From Actinomycetes bacterium (GTDB lineage: Bacteria; Actinomycetota; Acidimicrobiia; Acidimicrobiales; Palsa-688), in the NCBI GenBank assembly GCA_021787365.1, contig JAJYMB010000040.1, positions 1-50,820 of the forward strand: DNA of 50,820 bases. Direction: 5' to 3'. Position numbers and translations under genes: made by a program. The notes beneath the pieces were generated by a model. That model was not told the DNA's origin and ran no database searches. It saw nothing but the letters and a program-made list of their open reading frames with translations. Within the stretch, counting starts at the first letter, position 1; every line of letters starts with the position of its first letter. Shown here piece by piece: positions 23,192 through 30,834 of this stretch.

Positions 23192-25921
23192 TTACTTGGC
23201 CTTGCCGCCGGCCGGGCCCGGTGCCTTTGCCTTGGCTTTCGCCTTGGCAGCCGGAGGCTTGGCTTTCGCCTTGGCAGCCGGAGGCTTGGCTTTCGCCTTG
23301 GCAGCCGGAGGCTTGGCTTTCGCCTTGGCAGCCGCCGCCGCGGCCTTGCGCTGGTCGGCGGTTATCGAAGCGAGCATCTGGTGGTAAGCGGTGTCCCTCG
23401 GGTTGTCCTTTATGGCCTTTTGCGCCATCGACTTGGCGTCTGCCAAGTAAGTGGTCGCGCTGGCCGGCTGGAGGTTGGCCATCTCGACGTCGGTCTGGGC
23501 CAGCGCGGCAGGGTAGGCTGACCAGAGGGGCTGGTCGGCCACAGCCTGGGCAAACAGCGTGCGGGCTTGGCTCAAGTAGTAAAGCTTGGAACTGGCGGGC
23601 GCATTTTGGCTCACGCTCGCGTCGATGCTGGCTTCCTTGTAGGGGTAGAGGGGCTCCCAGGGGTTGAGGGATATGGCCTTTTTCATGTCCGCGAAGTAGG
23701 TTGCCGTGACCCGTGTCGGCGCCTTGGTGTTCGCCTTGGTCGTGCCGCTCGTTTGGCCGATGCTCTTGTAGGCGGCCCAATAGGCGTGGTCTGCTCTGTA
23801 CGGCCCGTCGGCTTCGACCGCCAGGAACACCACGGCCCCTACGACTATGGCCCCCGTCACTAGGCTCGGCCAGGGCACTTCCTGGCGCCGCCCCCGGCCC
23901 CGACGCGGCGGTACGGTCGTCCTCCTCCCGGCCGCCCCCACGCTCGGCTCGACCGGCTCCAAGGCCTCGTCGCCGCCGGCAGGACCAACGGACACGAGCG
24001 CGGGGGGCCAGAGCGTGTCGGGTACCCCGGCCGAAGCGGCCAGGACCAAGAGCACACCGAGCATCACCCAAAACATCATGGAGAGCCCGATCTGCTGGAC
24101 GTTGAACACCCCTTGCACGACGTAGGCGGCCATGGAAGCGGTTACCGCCGCGAGCATGAGCCTCTTTTCTTGGGCTTCGGCCTGCGTCGCGACGCCCGCG
24201 CTTTCGTCCCGTTCCAATCGGCGGAAGCGCCGCCAAGCGCCGATGGAACGGAACCCCGCGAAGGCGAGGAGGGCTATGAAGATGAGGGCCCCGATGAAGC
24301 CCTGGTCCGCCACGTAGTTCATGAAGATGTCGTGCGCCCCGTTGACCAGGTAGTTGGGCCCGAGCCCAGCCACCCACTTGGCGCTTTGGTACTGGGGGTA
24401 GACGAGGGCGAAGGCGTCGGGGCCGAGCCCGGTCACCGGGTGGTGCAGGACGATCTGGCCCGCGCCCTTCCATATCTCGAAACGCTGCTCGACCGACGTG
24501 TTGCCGCCCGACTGGAAGAGCGTCGAGAGGGAGTGGCCGAGGAAGTGCCTCCCCTTCACGGCCATCCCTGCCGCGGCCAAGACCACGACCGCGCCGGTCC
24601 CTCCCAGGTAGGGGGCGGGCCGGCGCTTTATTTCGGGCACGAGGTAGATGGCGAGGACGACGACCGATGCGATCGCCGCCACCCAGGCGCCACGGGCCGA
24701 GGTGCGGATGAGCTCTGCCAGCAACACCACCACGAAGAGACCCGTCAGCACCCGGTAGGGCCACCGCTTGGCAGAGACGCCGACTACGAGCGCTACCGGC
24801 AGGAGGATGGCCAGGTAGCCGCCCAGGTGGTTGGGGTTGCCGAAGGTCGAGAAGATGTCGCGCGAGAAAGAGCCGAGGTTCCAGTGGATGAAGTCCCACT
24901 TGGCCCCGACGAGCTCGGTGTCGTGCAGTTGGATCAGCCCATAGACGACCACCACCATGCCCCCGCCGAAGGTGACCGCGCCGAGCGCCCGGCGTACGTC
25001 AGTGACGTCGAGGGACTCTGCCAGGACCATCGTGACCACGGCGAACGCCGCTGCCGCGTACCAGCCGTCGTAGCTGCCGTAGTTGCCGAGCAGGCTCACG
25101 TGGGTATCGACCCCTGCGAGGGCCGACACGAGCGACCATCCGACCGTGGCCGCCAATATCCACTGCAGCCCGTTGCGCCAGGTCGGCAGGCGCCGCTCGT
25201 GCACGGCCGAGATGACCCAGAGGCCGGCGACGGAGAGGGCGGCCATGACGAGGAGGGTGTACTTCGGCAGGTTGAACACGTCGCCGCTATGGGGGTCGAA
25301 AAAGGCTGGCAGGGCAGCTGCGACGAAGACCAGCCCCGCCCCCCTGAGCGCTCTCAGCGGGTGCTTCCCGCTCGCTATCCGGCCCGCCACGTGGGCACAA
25401 GCGATCGCCGCGGAAAGGATGACGCCGAGCCATATGGCGAAGCTCCCTTTGGTAGCCCCGCCTGCCCAGAGCAGGAGCACGAGCAGCCAGCAGAGCGCCC
25501 CGGTGACCAATGCCCATCCTGGGATGCCCGAAGCGTCGGAGAGCCGGTACAGGCCCTCGGTCAGCGAGGCCGGCAGGGCGGGTGCGGCCTGGCGCCTCCG
25601 GGGAGGCCGGCGGGCAGGCCTCGGGCGTGCTGGCGCCGGCCGGGCTTGGCGGGACGGAGCCGGCGCTTGCCCTGGCTGTGCTGGTGCCGAGCGGGCCTGA
25701 GCCGGCGCCTGTTGGGGCTGAGCCGGTGCGGAGCGGGCCTGGGGCGCGTTTTGGCGCGGCTCGTTGTCTGCTCGACGAGCCTGAGGTTGTGCTTGGCCGG
25801 CTTGCCGGGTGCGGTTGGACGCCTTACCCCGCCGGCGCTGGCCGCTGCGCGTCGCCACTAGGTACAAGGTTAGCAGCGAGGTCGGGAAGGTACCCGTCTC
25901 TACTGGCCGGTCGATGGCCAC
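23192..25921 (-). CDS. O-antigen ligase/polymerase-like membrane protein with repeat tail
   Basis: 909 residues from a GTG at 25921 with GAGG upstream. A ~100-residue Ala/Pro/Gln/Arg-rich cytosolic head is followed by 12 or so hydrophobic helices from about residue 128. The Wzy_C/O-antigen ligase signature is TFGNPNHLGGYLAILLPVAL, then RTSARGAWVA and HHPVTGLGPDAFALVYPQYQ. The C-terminal ~200 residues form a TPR-like periplasmic part (YPYKEASIDASVSQ, AQTDVEMANL), then a Lys/Ala/Pro tail. Such proteins polymerise or transfer lipid-linked glycans. It is divergent from the first surface-protein gene, so a role in its glycosylation or in capsule assembly is plausible. Confidence 0.85.
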   Translation of the reverse strand: MAIDRPVETGTFPTSLLTLYLVATRSGQRRRGKASNRTRQAGQAQPQARRADNEPRQNAPQARSAPAQPQQAPAQARSAPAQPGQAPAPSRQARPAPARPRPARRPPRRRQAAPALPASLTEGLYRLSDASGIPGWALVTGALCWLLVLLLWAGGATKGSFAIWLGVILSAAIACAHVAGRIASGKHPLRALRGAGLVFVAAALPAFFDPHSGDVFNLPKYTLLVMAALSVAGLWVISAVHERRLPTWRNGLQWILAATVGWSLVSALAGVDTHVSLLGNYGSYDGWYAAAAFAVVTMVLAESLDVTDVRRALGAVTFGGGMVVVVYGLIQLHDTELVGAKWDFIHWNLGSFSRDIFSTFGNPNHLGGYLAILLPVALVVGVSAKRWPYRVLTGLFVVVLLAELIRTSARGAWVAAIASVVVLAIYLVPEIKRRPAPYLGGTGAVVVLAAAGMAVKGRHFLGHSLSTLFQSGGNTSVEQRFEIWKGAGQIVLHHPVTGLGPDAFALVYPQYQSAKWVAGLGPNYLVNGAHDIFMNYVADQGFIGALIFIALLAFAGFRSIGAWRRFRRLERDESAGVATQAEAQEKRLMLAAVTASMAAYVVQGVFNVQQIGLSMMFWVMLGVLLVLAASAGVPDTLWPPALVSVGPAGGDEALEPVEPSVGAAGRRTTVPPRRGRGRRQEVPWPSLVTGAIVVGAVVFLAVEADGPYRADHAYWAAYKSIGQTSGTTKANTKAPTRVTATYFADMKKAISLNPWEPLYPYKEASIDASVSQNAPASSKLYYLSQARTLFAQAVADQPLWSAYPAALAQTDVEMANLQPASATTYLADAKSMAQKAIKDNPRDTAYHQMLASITADQRKAAAAAAKAKAKPPAAKAKAKPPAAKAKAKPPAAKAKAKAKAPGPAGGKAK
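23225..23340 (-). repeat. 27-bp tandem repeats encoding PPAAKAKAK
   Basis: About four units, with the two middle ones identical, encode the 9-residue unit PPAAKAKAK at the end of the polymerase gene. The repeat keeps frame, so copy number can change without breaking the protein. The tail is strongly basic, suiting contact with anionic wall polymer. Confidence 0.85.
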
Positions 25922-25951
25922 CTCGAGCCTCGCCCTCGTGACGGCGCCGCT

Positions 25952-25999
25952 TGTCTGTGCGTCTTGCCAGGTATCTGTCTGTGCGTCTTGCCAGGTATC
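25952..25999. repeat. Perfect 24-bp direct repeat, two copies, in a divergent promoter region
   Basis: TGTCTGTGCGTCTTGCCAG plus GTATC occurs twice without spacer (25952-25975, 25976-25999). It lies between the polymerase start (25921, minus) and the surface-protein start (26063, plus). This may be a paired regulator site or replication slippage. Confidence 0.8.
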
Positions 26000-26062
26000 G
26001 GCGTGCAGGCGCCTGGGACGGGCCGTAGCCCAGGGCTATGGTCGCTGCTGGAGGACGGCTTG

Positions 26063-28666
26063 GTGGCCGTAACGAGACCGACCGATATGAGGGACGACGC
26101 GGGCCGCCCTGGTGGCTTCGAGAGGGGCTGGCGCGTGGTCCGGGCGCGCGTCGTGGCCGCGGGGCTTGGGGTAGCGGTCCTCGCCGGCGGAGCGAGCTTC
26201 GTCCTCGGCGCGTCGCCGGCGTACGCCGACGTAGCCACTGGCCCCTACGCGATCGTTGCACCAACGAGCGCCGTGAGCGATGTCGTGGCCTCACCAGGGG
26301 TCGTGGTGCAGGGGTCGGTGGCCAGCTTCGAGGTCAGGTTTAAGGTTACAGTTGCGCTCTCGGGCTCCCGGCCCGGGGCCTGGGTGAGCGTGGTCCCCTC
26401 GAGTCCTTTGAGTGCCGTGCCGGCCGGGGTCAGCATGTTGGACCTTTCGGCCTCCACGTGCTCGCAGAGCGGGACTGACGACGGCGCAGTCAACGCTTCT
26501 ATCGTCACGGTGGACTTGGGGCCTTCTTGCTCCATGGCGGCCGGCGACGAGGTGGAGATCGGCTTCAGCACCAAGAACCCTTCTTCCGCGCGCAGCTTCT
26601 ACTTCAGCGTGACGACTTCGGCCAACCCAGCGCCCGCCGCCTCCGGCGCCGTCATGGTGAGCTCCTCCCCGCCGGCGTTCTGGGCCACCTCGCAGGCGCT
26701 CGGGGCCGACGCCACCTACGTGGTGAGCGACGCCTCTTGGTCGAGCCTGACCCTCAGCCAGAGCTTCACGGTCGTGGTGCTCTCCGCAGGAGCTACAGGA
26801 GGCGTGGCCCTCAGCTGGGGCCAGAGCGCGGCTGGGTACTCGGCCACGGTCACTAGCCCCTCCGGACGGGCAATCTCTGACGCCGTCCAAGCGGCGACGC
26901 TCGGCGAGACGCCCGGGCCCCACGTGGTCACCCTGGCGCTGGCCGACCCGGTGGCAAGTGGCGACTCGCTCCGCATCAGCGCCGAGGGCACCAACCCGGC
27001 CACGACGAGCACGGACCAGGTGTCGGTCCAGCCCGAGGTGTTCGTGAGCGGGGGCTACCTCCCTGTCGGTCCCGTGGAGACCACCAACCCGCTCCTGTTC
27101 GGCACTTCGGTGACCAACGTCACAGCTGTCCCGTCGCCGCCGCTAGCCGACGCCCAGGCCACCTACACGGTCGGTTTCGAGGCCACGACGGCGGTGACCG
27201 GCGGCCCGGGCGCGTCCATATGCCTCGGCGAGATGGCCGGGCCGACCAATTTCGCCACCGAGACTTCGGAGCTGGTCACGGACAGCAACGCCGGCTGGCA
27301 CTTCGTCGCGGTAGGGACGAGCTATCCCACCGGCAACCCGCCCGCCAACCCTGGCTGCGACGCGTCTGACAACGGGGCGGTCATACCCGTACCGCTCGGG
27401 TACGACATCAGGGCGGGCGACACGTTGGCGGTGGTCCTCCTCAACGTGACCAACCCGCCGGCGGGGACCGTGAGCGATTTCGCCGTGTCGACGAGCTCCG
27501 ACACCCTGGCGGCACGCGCGGCTCCCTTTGGCGTGGAGGCGAGCACGACTTCGGGGGTGCTCGTGAGCGTGAGCCCCGCTACGACCGGCGCGCTCGCGAC
27601 CTACACGATCTCTGGCCTCGTCGCCAGCGAGGACATGACGGGCGGGTCCACGAGCATAACTATCGAAGGACCGCAGGGCACAGTCTTTCCCAACAACCCC
27701 TCGTACTACACCATCGAGGACCTGACCAGCTCGTCTGGGTCGGGGAGCGTCTCTGCCCCGGTGTCGGGCGGCGGGACGAGCACCGTTGCGATAGTCGTGC
27801 CCGAAGACGTCCACCAGGACGACCACCTCGTGATCACCGTGCAGGACGCCGTAAACCCGGCGAGCGCCGGGGGCGACTACACCGTCAGCCTGCTCGGGCC
27901 TGTCACCGGGAGCCGGCGACTGGCACCGTTCCCGCACGCCAACCTCGGCTACCCGAACGGCGCCATCGTGGACTTCTCGGGCACCGAGTACGTGTTGGCC
28001 GGGGGGCACGCGTTTGGGATCCCGAGCCCTTCGGCGCTCGAGGCCGTGGAGAAGGTGGACCACGCCGAGCCAGAGACGGCGGCAGGTGGTACGACCCCGC
28101 CGGAGGGGCCGCTCCGGCCGGGGACGCTCGTCTTCACCAGCCCCGTCAACGGGGACCCCACCATCTACGTCGCAGGCACCGACGGCGACCTGCACGGGTT
28201 CGCTTCACCCGCGCAGCTCCTGGCCGGCGGCTACGACACCGCTTTGGTGGTGACCGTCCCCAACCTCGCCGGTATCGGCGTCGGCGCCCCAGCCGGCCGG
28301 CTCGGGACGGCTGCCAGAGCGCTTTCCACGAGCTCGGACGGGGCCCTGGTCAGCTCGGGTGCCGGGTGGTACGTCTTCGCCGGCGGCAGGGCGCTGCCCG
28401 TGCCGGGCTCCTCGCTCGCTAGCCTGCGCCGGCGTGACGCTGCGACGCCGCTGTACGGCCAGGTCACGGCCGCCCAGTTGAGGGCGACGATGGCCAACGG
28501 GGCTATCCTCAGCGCCTCGGGGCGCGTCTACGTGAGCTACGGGGGCGAGTTGTGGCCGTTCAAGTCGGAGGCCCAGCTGGTCTCAGACGGCTATGGGGGC
28601 ACGCCGGCGGTCCCCGTTGCCGGACTGGGCAGCCTCTCGGTTGTCAGCGCCTACGGAGGTTCCTAG
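26063..28666 (+). CDS. Exported surface-layer-like protein, paralogue 1
   Basis: 867 residues from GTG at 26063 (GGAGG 8 nt upstream). The signal peptide ends near ASPAYA-DVATG. Four beta-rich domains of 110-140 residues follow: VASPGVVVQGSVASFEVRF, a second beginning near ALGADATYVV, a third with GPTNFATETSELV and NVTNPPAGTVSDFAVSTSSD, and a fourth with ATYTISGLVASEDMTGGST and VQDAVNPAS. The last ~230 residues are four ~60-residue units, NGAIVDFSGTEYVLAGGHAF, DPTIYVAGTDGDLHGFASPA, DGALVSSGAGWYVFAGGRAL and RVYVSYGGELWPFKSEAQL. Genes at 32972 and 38639 have the same plan. No LPXTG signal or enzyme motif. A structural cell-surface role is inferred. Confidence 0.8.
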   Translation: MAVTRPTDMRDDAGRPGGFERGWRVVRARVVAAGLGVAVLAGGASFVLGASPAYADVATGPYAIVAPTSAVSDVVASPGVVVQGSVASFEVRFKVTVALSGSRPGAWVSVVPSSPLSAVPAGVSMLDLSASTCSQSGTDDGAVNASIVTVDLGPSCSMAAGDEVEIGFSTKNPSSARSFYFSVTTSANPAPAASGAVMVSSSPPAFWATSQALGADATYVVSDASWSSLTLSQSFTVVVLSAGATGGVALSWGQSAAGYSATVTSPSGRAISDAVQAATLGETPGPHVVTLALADPVASGDSLRISAEGTNPATTSTDQVSVQPEVFVSGGYLPVGPVETTNPLLFGTSVTNVTAVPSPPLADAQATYTVGFEATTAVTGGPGASICLGEMAGPTNFATETSELVTDSNAGWHFVAVGTSYPTGNPPANPGCDASDNGAVIPVPLGYDIRAGDTLAVVLLNVTNPPAGTVSDFAVSTSSDTLAARAAPFGVEASTTSGVLVSVSPATTGALATYTISGLVASEDMTGGSTSITIEGPQGTVFPNNPSYYTIEDLTSSSGSGSVSAPVSGGGTSTVAIVVPEDVHQDDHLVITVQDAVNPASAGGDYTVSLLGPVTGSRRLAPFPHANLGYPNGAIVDFSGTEYVLAGGHAFGIPSPSALEAVEKVDHAEPETAAGGTTPPEGPLRPGTLVFTSPVNGDPTIYVAGTDGDLHGFASPAQLLAGGYDTALVVTVPNLAGIGVGAPAGRLGTAARALSTSSDGALVSSGAGWYVFAGGRALPVPGSSLASLRRRDAATPLYGQVTAAQLRATMANGAILSASGRVYVSYGGELWPFKSEAQLVSDGYGGTPAVPVAGLGSLSVVSAYGGS

Positions 28667-28950
28667 TCAGGCCTTTCAAGTCCCTTCTGCCTCGTAGCTT
28701 GATAATTTGACCCATGGCCCCTTCGTACCGTGGTCGCCCGTTCGAGTCTTGAAGCGGCCTCGCCCCTCCGCCTTAAGGAGGCCGGCGTCATGGCCGGGTT
28801 GCTCTTGGTGGGGGTGGTGGCCCCGGTCCTGTTGGCGTTCTCTACCCACAGCCTCGGGATAGCCCGCAACGACGACTGGGCGTACCGGCGCGTCTTGTTC
28901 GAGTTCGCCCGGACCGGCCACTATTCCCTGTCGGGTGGGGTTCGATGACC
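28665..28950 (+). repeat. Segmental duplication, copy A (partner 30199-30254 plus 30822-31055)
   Basis: From TAGTCAGGCC through the leader CTCGTAGCTTGATAATTTGA and into the start of the GT39-like frame, this segment matches downstream sequence at roughly 90%. The downstream copy has a 567-bp insertion (30255-30821) at a GGCC. In this copy the glycosyltransferase frame breaks after a 1-bp deletion near HYSL and homology ends at about 28950. Confidence 0.8.
28730..28948 (+). pseudogene. Truncated 5' copy of the GT39-like glycosyltransferase gene
   Basis: 72 codons from GTG: ARSSLEAASPLRLKEAG, LLLVGVVAPVLLAFSTHSLG and ARNDDWAYRRVLFEFARTGH. This is nearly identical to the first 70 residues of the protein at 30835. 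A one-base deletion then shifts the frame and a stop follows. Only the first membrane helix and the DDW motif remain, so it cannot be active. Confidence 0.85.
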
Positions 28951-28959
28951 AGGTGACGC

Positions 28960-29275
28960 CGTCAGGCGGTGGCAGCCGCGCTCTCGTGGCGGTCGCTCGT
29001 CCAAGATCCGGTTAGCGCCGGCGTGCTTGGGCTTGGTGCTGTCCGGCGGCAGTGCGGCCATCGTCGCCAGCGCCTCGCCGGCCTACGCGGACGTGGCGAC
29101 GGCTGCGTACTCGATCGACGCACCGGCTAATGGCGTGGGCGATGTGGTGGCTTCGCCGGGGATCGTGGTGAAGGGCGCGGTCACTAGCTTCGATGTCAAG
29201 TTCAGGGTTACAGTCCTCCTCTCGGGTGCGGCCGCCGGGACGTGGGTGAGCGTGGCCCCAGGCAACTTCGTCGGT
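28960..29275 (+). pseudogene. Truncated 5' fragment of a surface-protein gene (paralogue remnant)
   Basis: The frame with KIRLAPACLGLVLSGGSAAI and ASASPAYADVATAAYSIDAP, then VASPGIVVKGAVTSFDVKF, matches the signal peptide and first domain of the protein at 26063. It ends at VSVAPGNFVG, where the vapC stop of the next module begins. No good start codon remains upstream. A fourth copy of the family was cut by the glycosyltransferase duplication on one side and by the TA module on the other. Confidence 0.8.
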
Positions 29276-29706
29276 TACGCCGCAGAAGCGAAGGGGTTGA
29301 CCACGACGAGGCCGCTGAAATGCTGGCCTTGTTGCAGATCCTCGGACAGCAGGGTGCTTGCGCCGAGCCTTAGCGCGGAGGTGACGACCAGGGCGTCCCA
29401 GAACTGGACCTGGTGGCGCTCCTCGAGCTCGGAAGCGGCGGTGACGTCATCAACCGTTGGCCGGTGGACCGGCCAGGCCTTGTAAGTGGCGACGATCGCC
29501 CGTGCCTCTAGCCTGGGCAGGGGCTTGACGAGCTTTCGTGTCGCTACCACGTAGAACTCCTGCAGGACCTGGGTGCTGACCGACCCAGTCCGCGAACGCC
29601 ACAGGTCCTCGACCACCGCCCGTGACTTTTCATGCTTGGAGCCGGCGTCGGCATCATAGGCATAGACCAAGACGTTGCTGTCGACGAAGGTGAGCTCATC
29701 GCTCAT
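29275..29706 (-). CDS. vapC: VapC PIN-domain toxin
   Basis: 143 residues: LTFVDSNVLVYAYDADAGSK, then VSTQVLQEFYVVATRKL, HQVQFWDALVVTSALRLGAS and TLLSEDLQQGQ. All PIN acidic residues are present (D9, E, D in FWDAL, E/D in SED). It ends exactly where a surface-protein fragment breaks off, so this module probably inserted into or replaced part of that gene. It overlaps its antitoxin by 11 nt. Confidence 0.9.
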   Translation of the reverse strand: MSDELTFVDSNVLVYAYDADAGSKHEKSRAVVEDLWRSRTGSVSTQVLQEFYVVATRKLVKPLPRLEARAIVATYKAWPVHRPTVDDVTAASELEERHQVQFWDALVVTSALRLGASTLLSEDLQQGQHFSGLVVVNPFASAA

Positions 29707-29929
29707 GGACGGACTCGCGCCTCGGCAGCGGGCCGCCTCCCATGTGGAAGCCCCGCTCCAGCTGGTCGAGCGCAGTGGCGAGTGCCCGGCGGTATGCGCT
29801 GTCTTCGTCCACCAGGCGCTCGATCTCTCGAGCGACCAGCCTGCTGAGCGATGTGGACCTCTCGGCCGCGAGGACTTTGGCCTTGCGGATCGTCTCGGCT
29901 TCCAGTTGCACAGTCAGGTTGCGTTTCAC
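29696..29929 (-). CDS. vapB: VapB-type ribbon-helix-helix antitoxin
   Basis: 77 residues from GTG at 29929 (start VKRNLTVQLEAETIRKAKVL). It has the ribbon NLTVQLE, then RSTSLSRLVAREIERLVDED and the tail RGFHMGGGPLPRRESVHER. Longer in-frame starts pass through the operator and are rejected. The start is leaderless-like, with TGGTACGCT 8 nt upstream. It is first in the operon with the PIN toxin. Confidence 0.85.
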   Translation of the reverse strand: MKRNLTVQLEAETIRKAKVLAAERSTSLSRLVAREIERLVDEDSAYRRALATALDQLERGFHMGGGPLPRRESVHER

Positions 29930-29959
29930 GCTCCAAGAGCGTACCACATATATATGTGG
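29930..29959 (-). promoter_or_regulatory. Palindromic operator and extended -10 of the 29275-29929 vapBC operon
   Basis: CCACATATATATGTGG (29944-29959) is a perfect 16-bp palindrome in GC-rich surroundings. On the minus strand TGGTACGCT overlaps its edge and lies 8 nt before the GTG. Confidence 0.8.
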
Positions 29960-30249
29960 ACCACGCAAATTAGGTGGTAATCTTTGGTCTGACAAGCGGG
30001 GCATCTCATGCTCAGGAGACGCTGGCGGTCCGGGTGCCGACAGTGTCAAGGCAGGCACCGTCCGGTAGCTTTACGTTCCTTGACGGGGAGCAGCGCTGGG
30101 GCTGGCTTGCACGAGAACGCGCTGGTAGTGGCCTATTTTTGGAAAAATCTTCGCGGAGGGTGGTCAGGCGCTGGAGTCAGCTAGCCCGGAAGGTCCCGCT
30201 AGTCAGGCCTGTCAAGTCTCTTCTGCCTCGTAGCTTGATAATTTGACTC
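29960..30249. other. Intergenic stretch ending in a duplicated promoter segment
   Basis: No gene seen in 29960-30198. 30199-30254 repeats 28665-28720 (TAGTCAGGCC...TTGATAATTTGA). TAATTT ends 5 nt before the GTG at 30250, a leaderless promoter for the antitoxin relic that follows. Confidence 0.5.
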
Positions 30250-30696
30250 GTGGCCAGTGCTGCCGTGGCTCAGTTGTACAGGAAAGCTTCGCCGGAGACG
30301 CGAAGGCTCGTAGACCGTCTCTTGGAGCAGGACGCGGACGACCGTGCCTCGGCCGACCAGATCGGCCCTGCGTACCGGCAGGGCGATGTCGCGTTGCTCT
30401 TGGGCAAGTCCAAGCAGGCCGTGTCGGAGGACGAGCGGCTGCTGCGCTTGGAGATGCGTTCGGGTATCGTCGGCTACCCCGCCTTCCAGTTCGACGGCCG
30501 CCGGCTGTTGCTGGGCATCGCGTAAGTGGTGTCGGTGCTCGCCCCCGTCGTGGCCACTCCCTGGACCATCGCCTCATGGTTGACCTCGCCCCAGCCAAGC
30601 TTGCACCGGGCGCGCCCGGTAGATCTTCTCGGCGGGGGTGAGGTCGACGCGGTCCTCGCGGCCGCCCTGCAAACCGCTCGAGCTCTCGCCGCTTGA
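30250..30696 (+). pseudogene. Xre/MbcA-ParS-type antitoxin gene with one in-frame TAA
   Basis: The GTG start gives MASAAVAQLYRKASPETRRL, then GDVALLLGKSKQAVSEDERL, GYPAFQFDGRRLLLGIA and TAA (30523-30525). The same frame continues for 56 codons (VVATPWTIASWLTSPQPSL, RPVDLLGGGEVDAVLAAAL) to TGA. Together this is a full antitoxin of the RES-partner type with a C-terminal toxin-binding domain. A single base change explains the stop. The TGA overlaps the ATG of a RES-toxin fragment by one base. Confidence 0.7.
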
Positions 30697-30833
30697 TGCC
30701 TCTCGCCGAGCCGTCTGGGGCGGCGGTCGACCTGACGGGCAACGCGGAGGTCCGCCTTCAACTGGAGAGCTTTCCGGTTACCGTGCGTGGCCCGGCGAAC
30801 CTACGCTTTGAGAGGCCCCGGGCCCCTTCGTAG
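30696..30833 (+). pseudogene. 5' fragment of a RES-domain toxin gene
   Basis: 45 codons: MPLAEPSGAAVDLTGNAEVR, then LESFPVTVRGPANLRF. It resembles the opening of RES toxins (GFPV....GP..LFRIHR), which degrade NAD. The frame then runs into the leader of the glycosyltransferase and stops, so the catalytic domain is absent. It is the second gene of the broken Xre/RES pair. Confidence 0.5.
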
Positions 30834-30834
30834 C

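Noticed and set aside
24113..25861. 582-codon plus-strand frame
   Set aside because: Antisense to the O-antigen-polymerase-like gene, which has membrane helices and family motifs.
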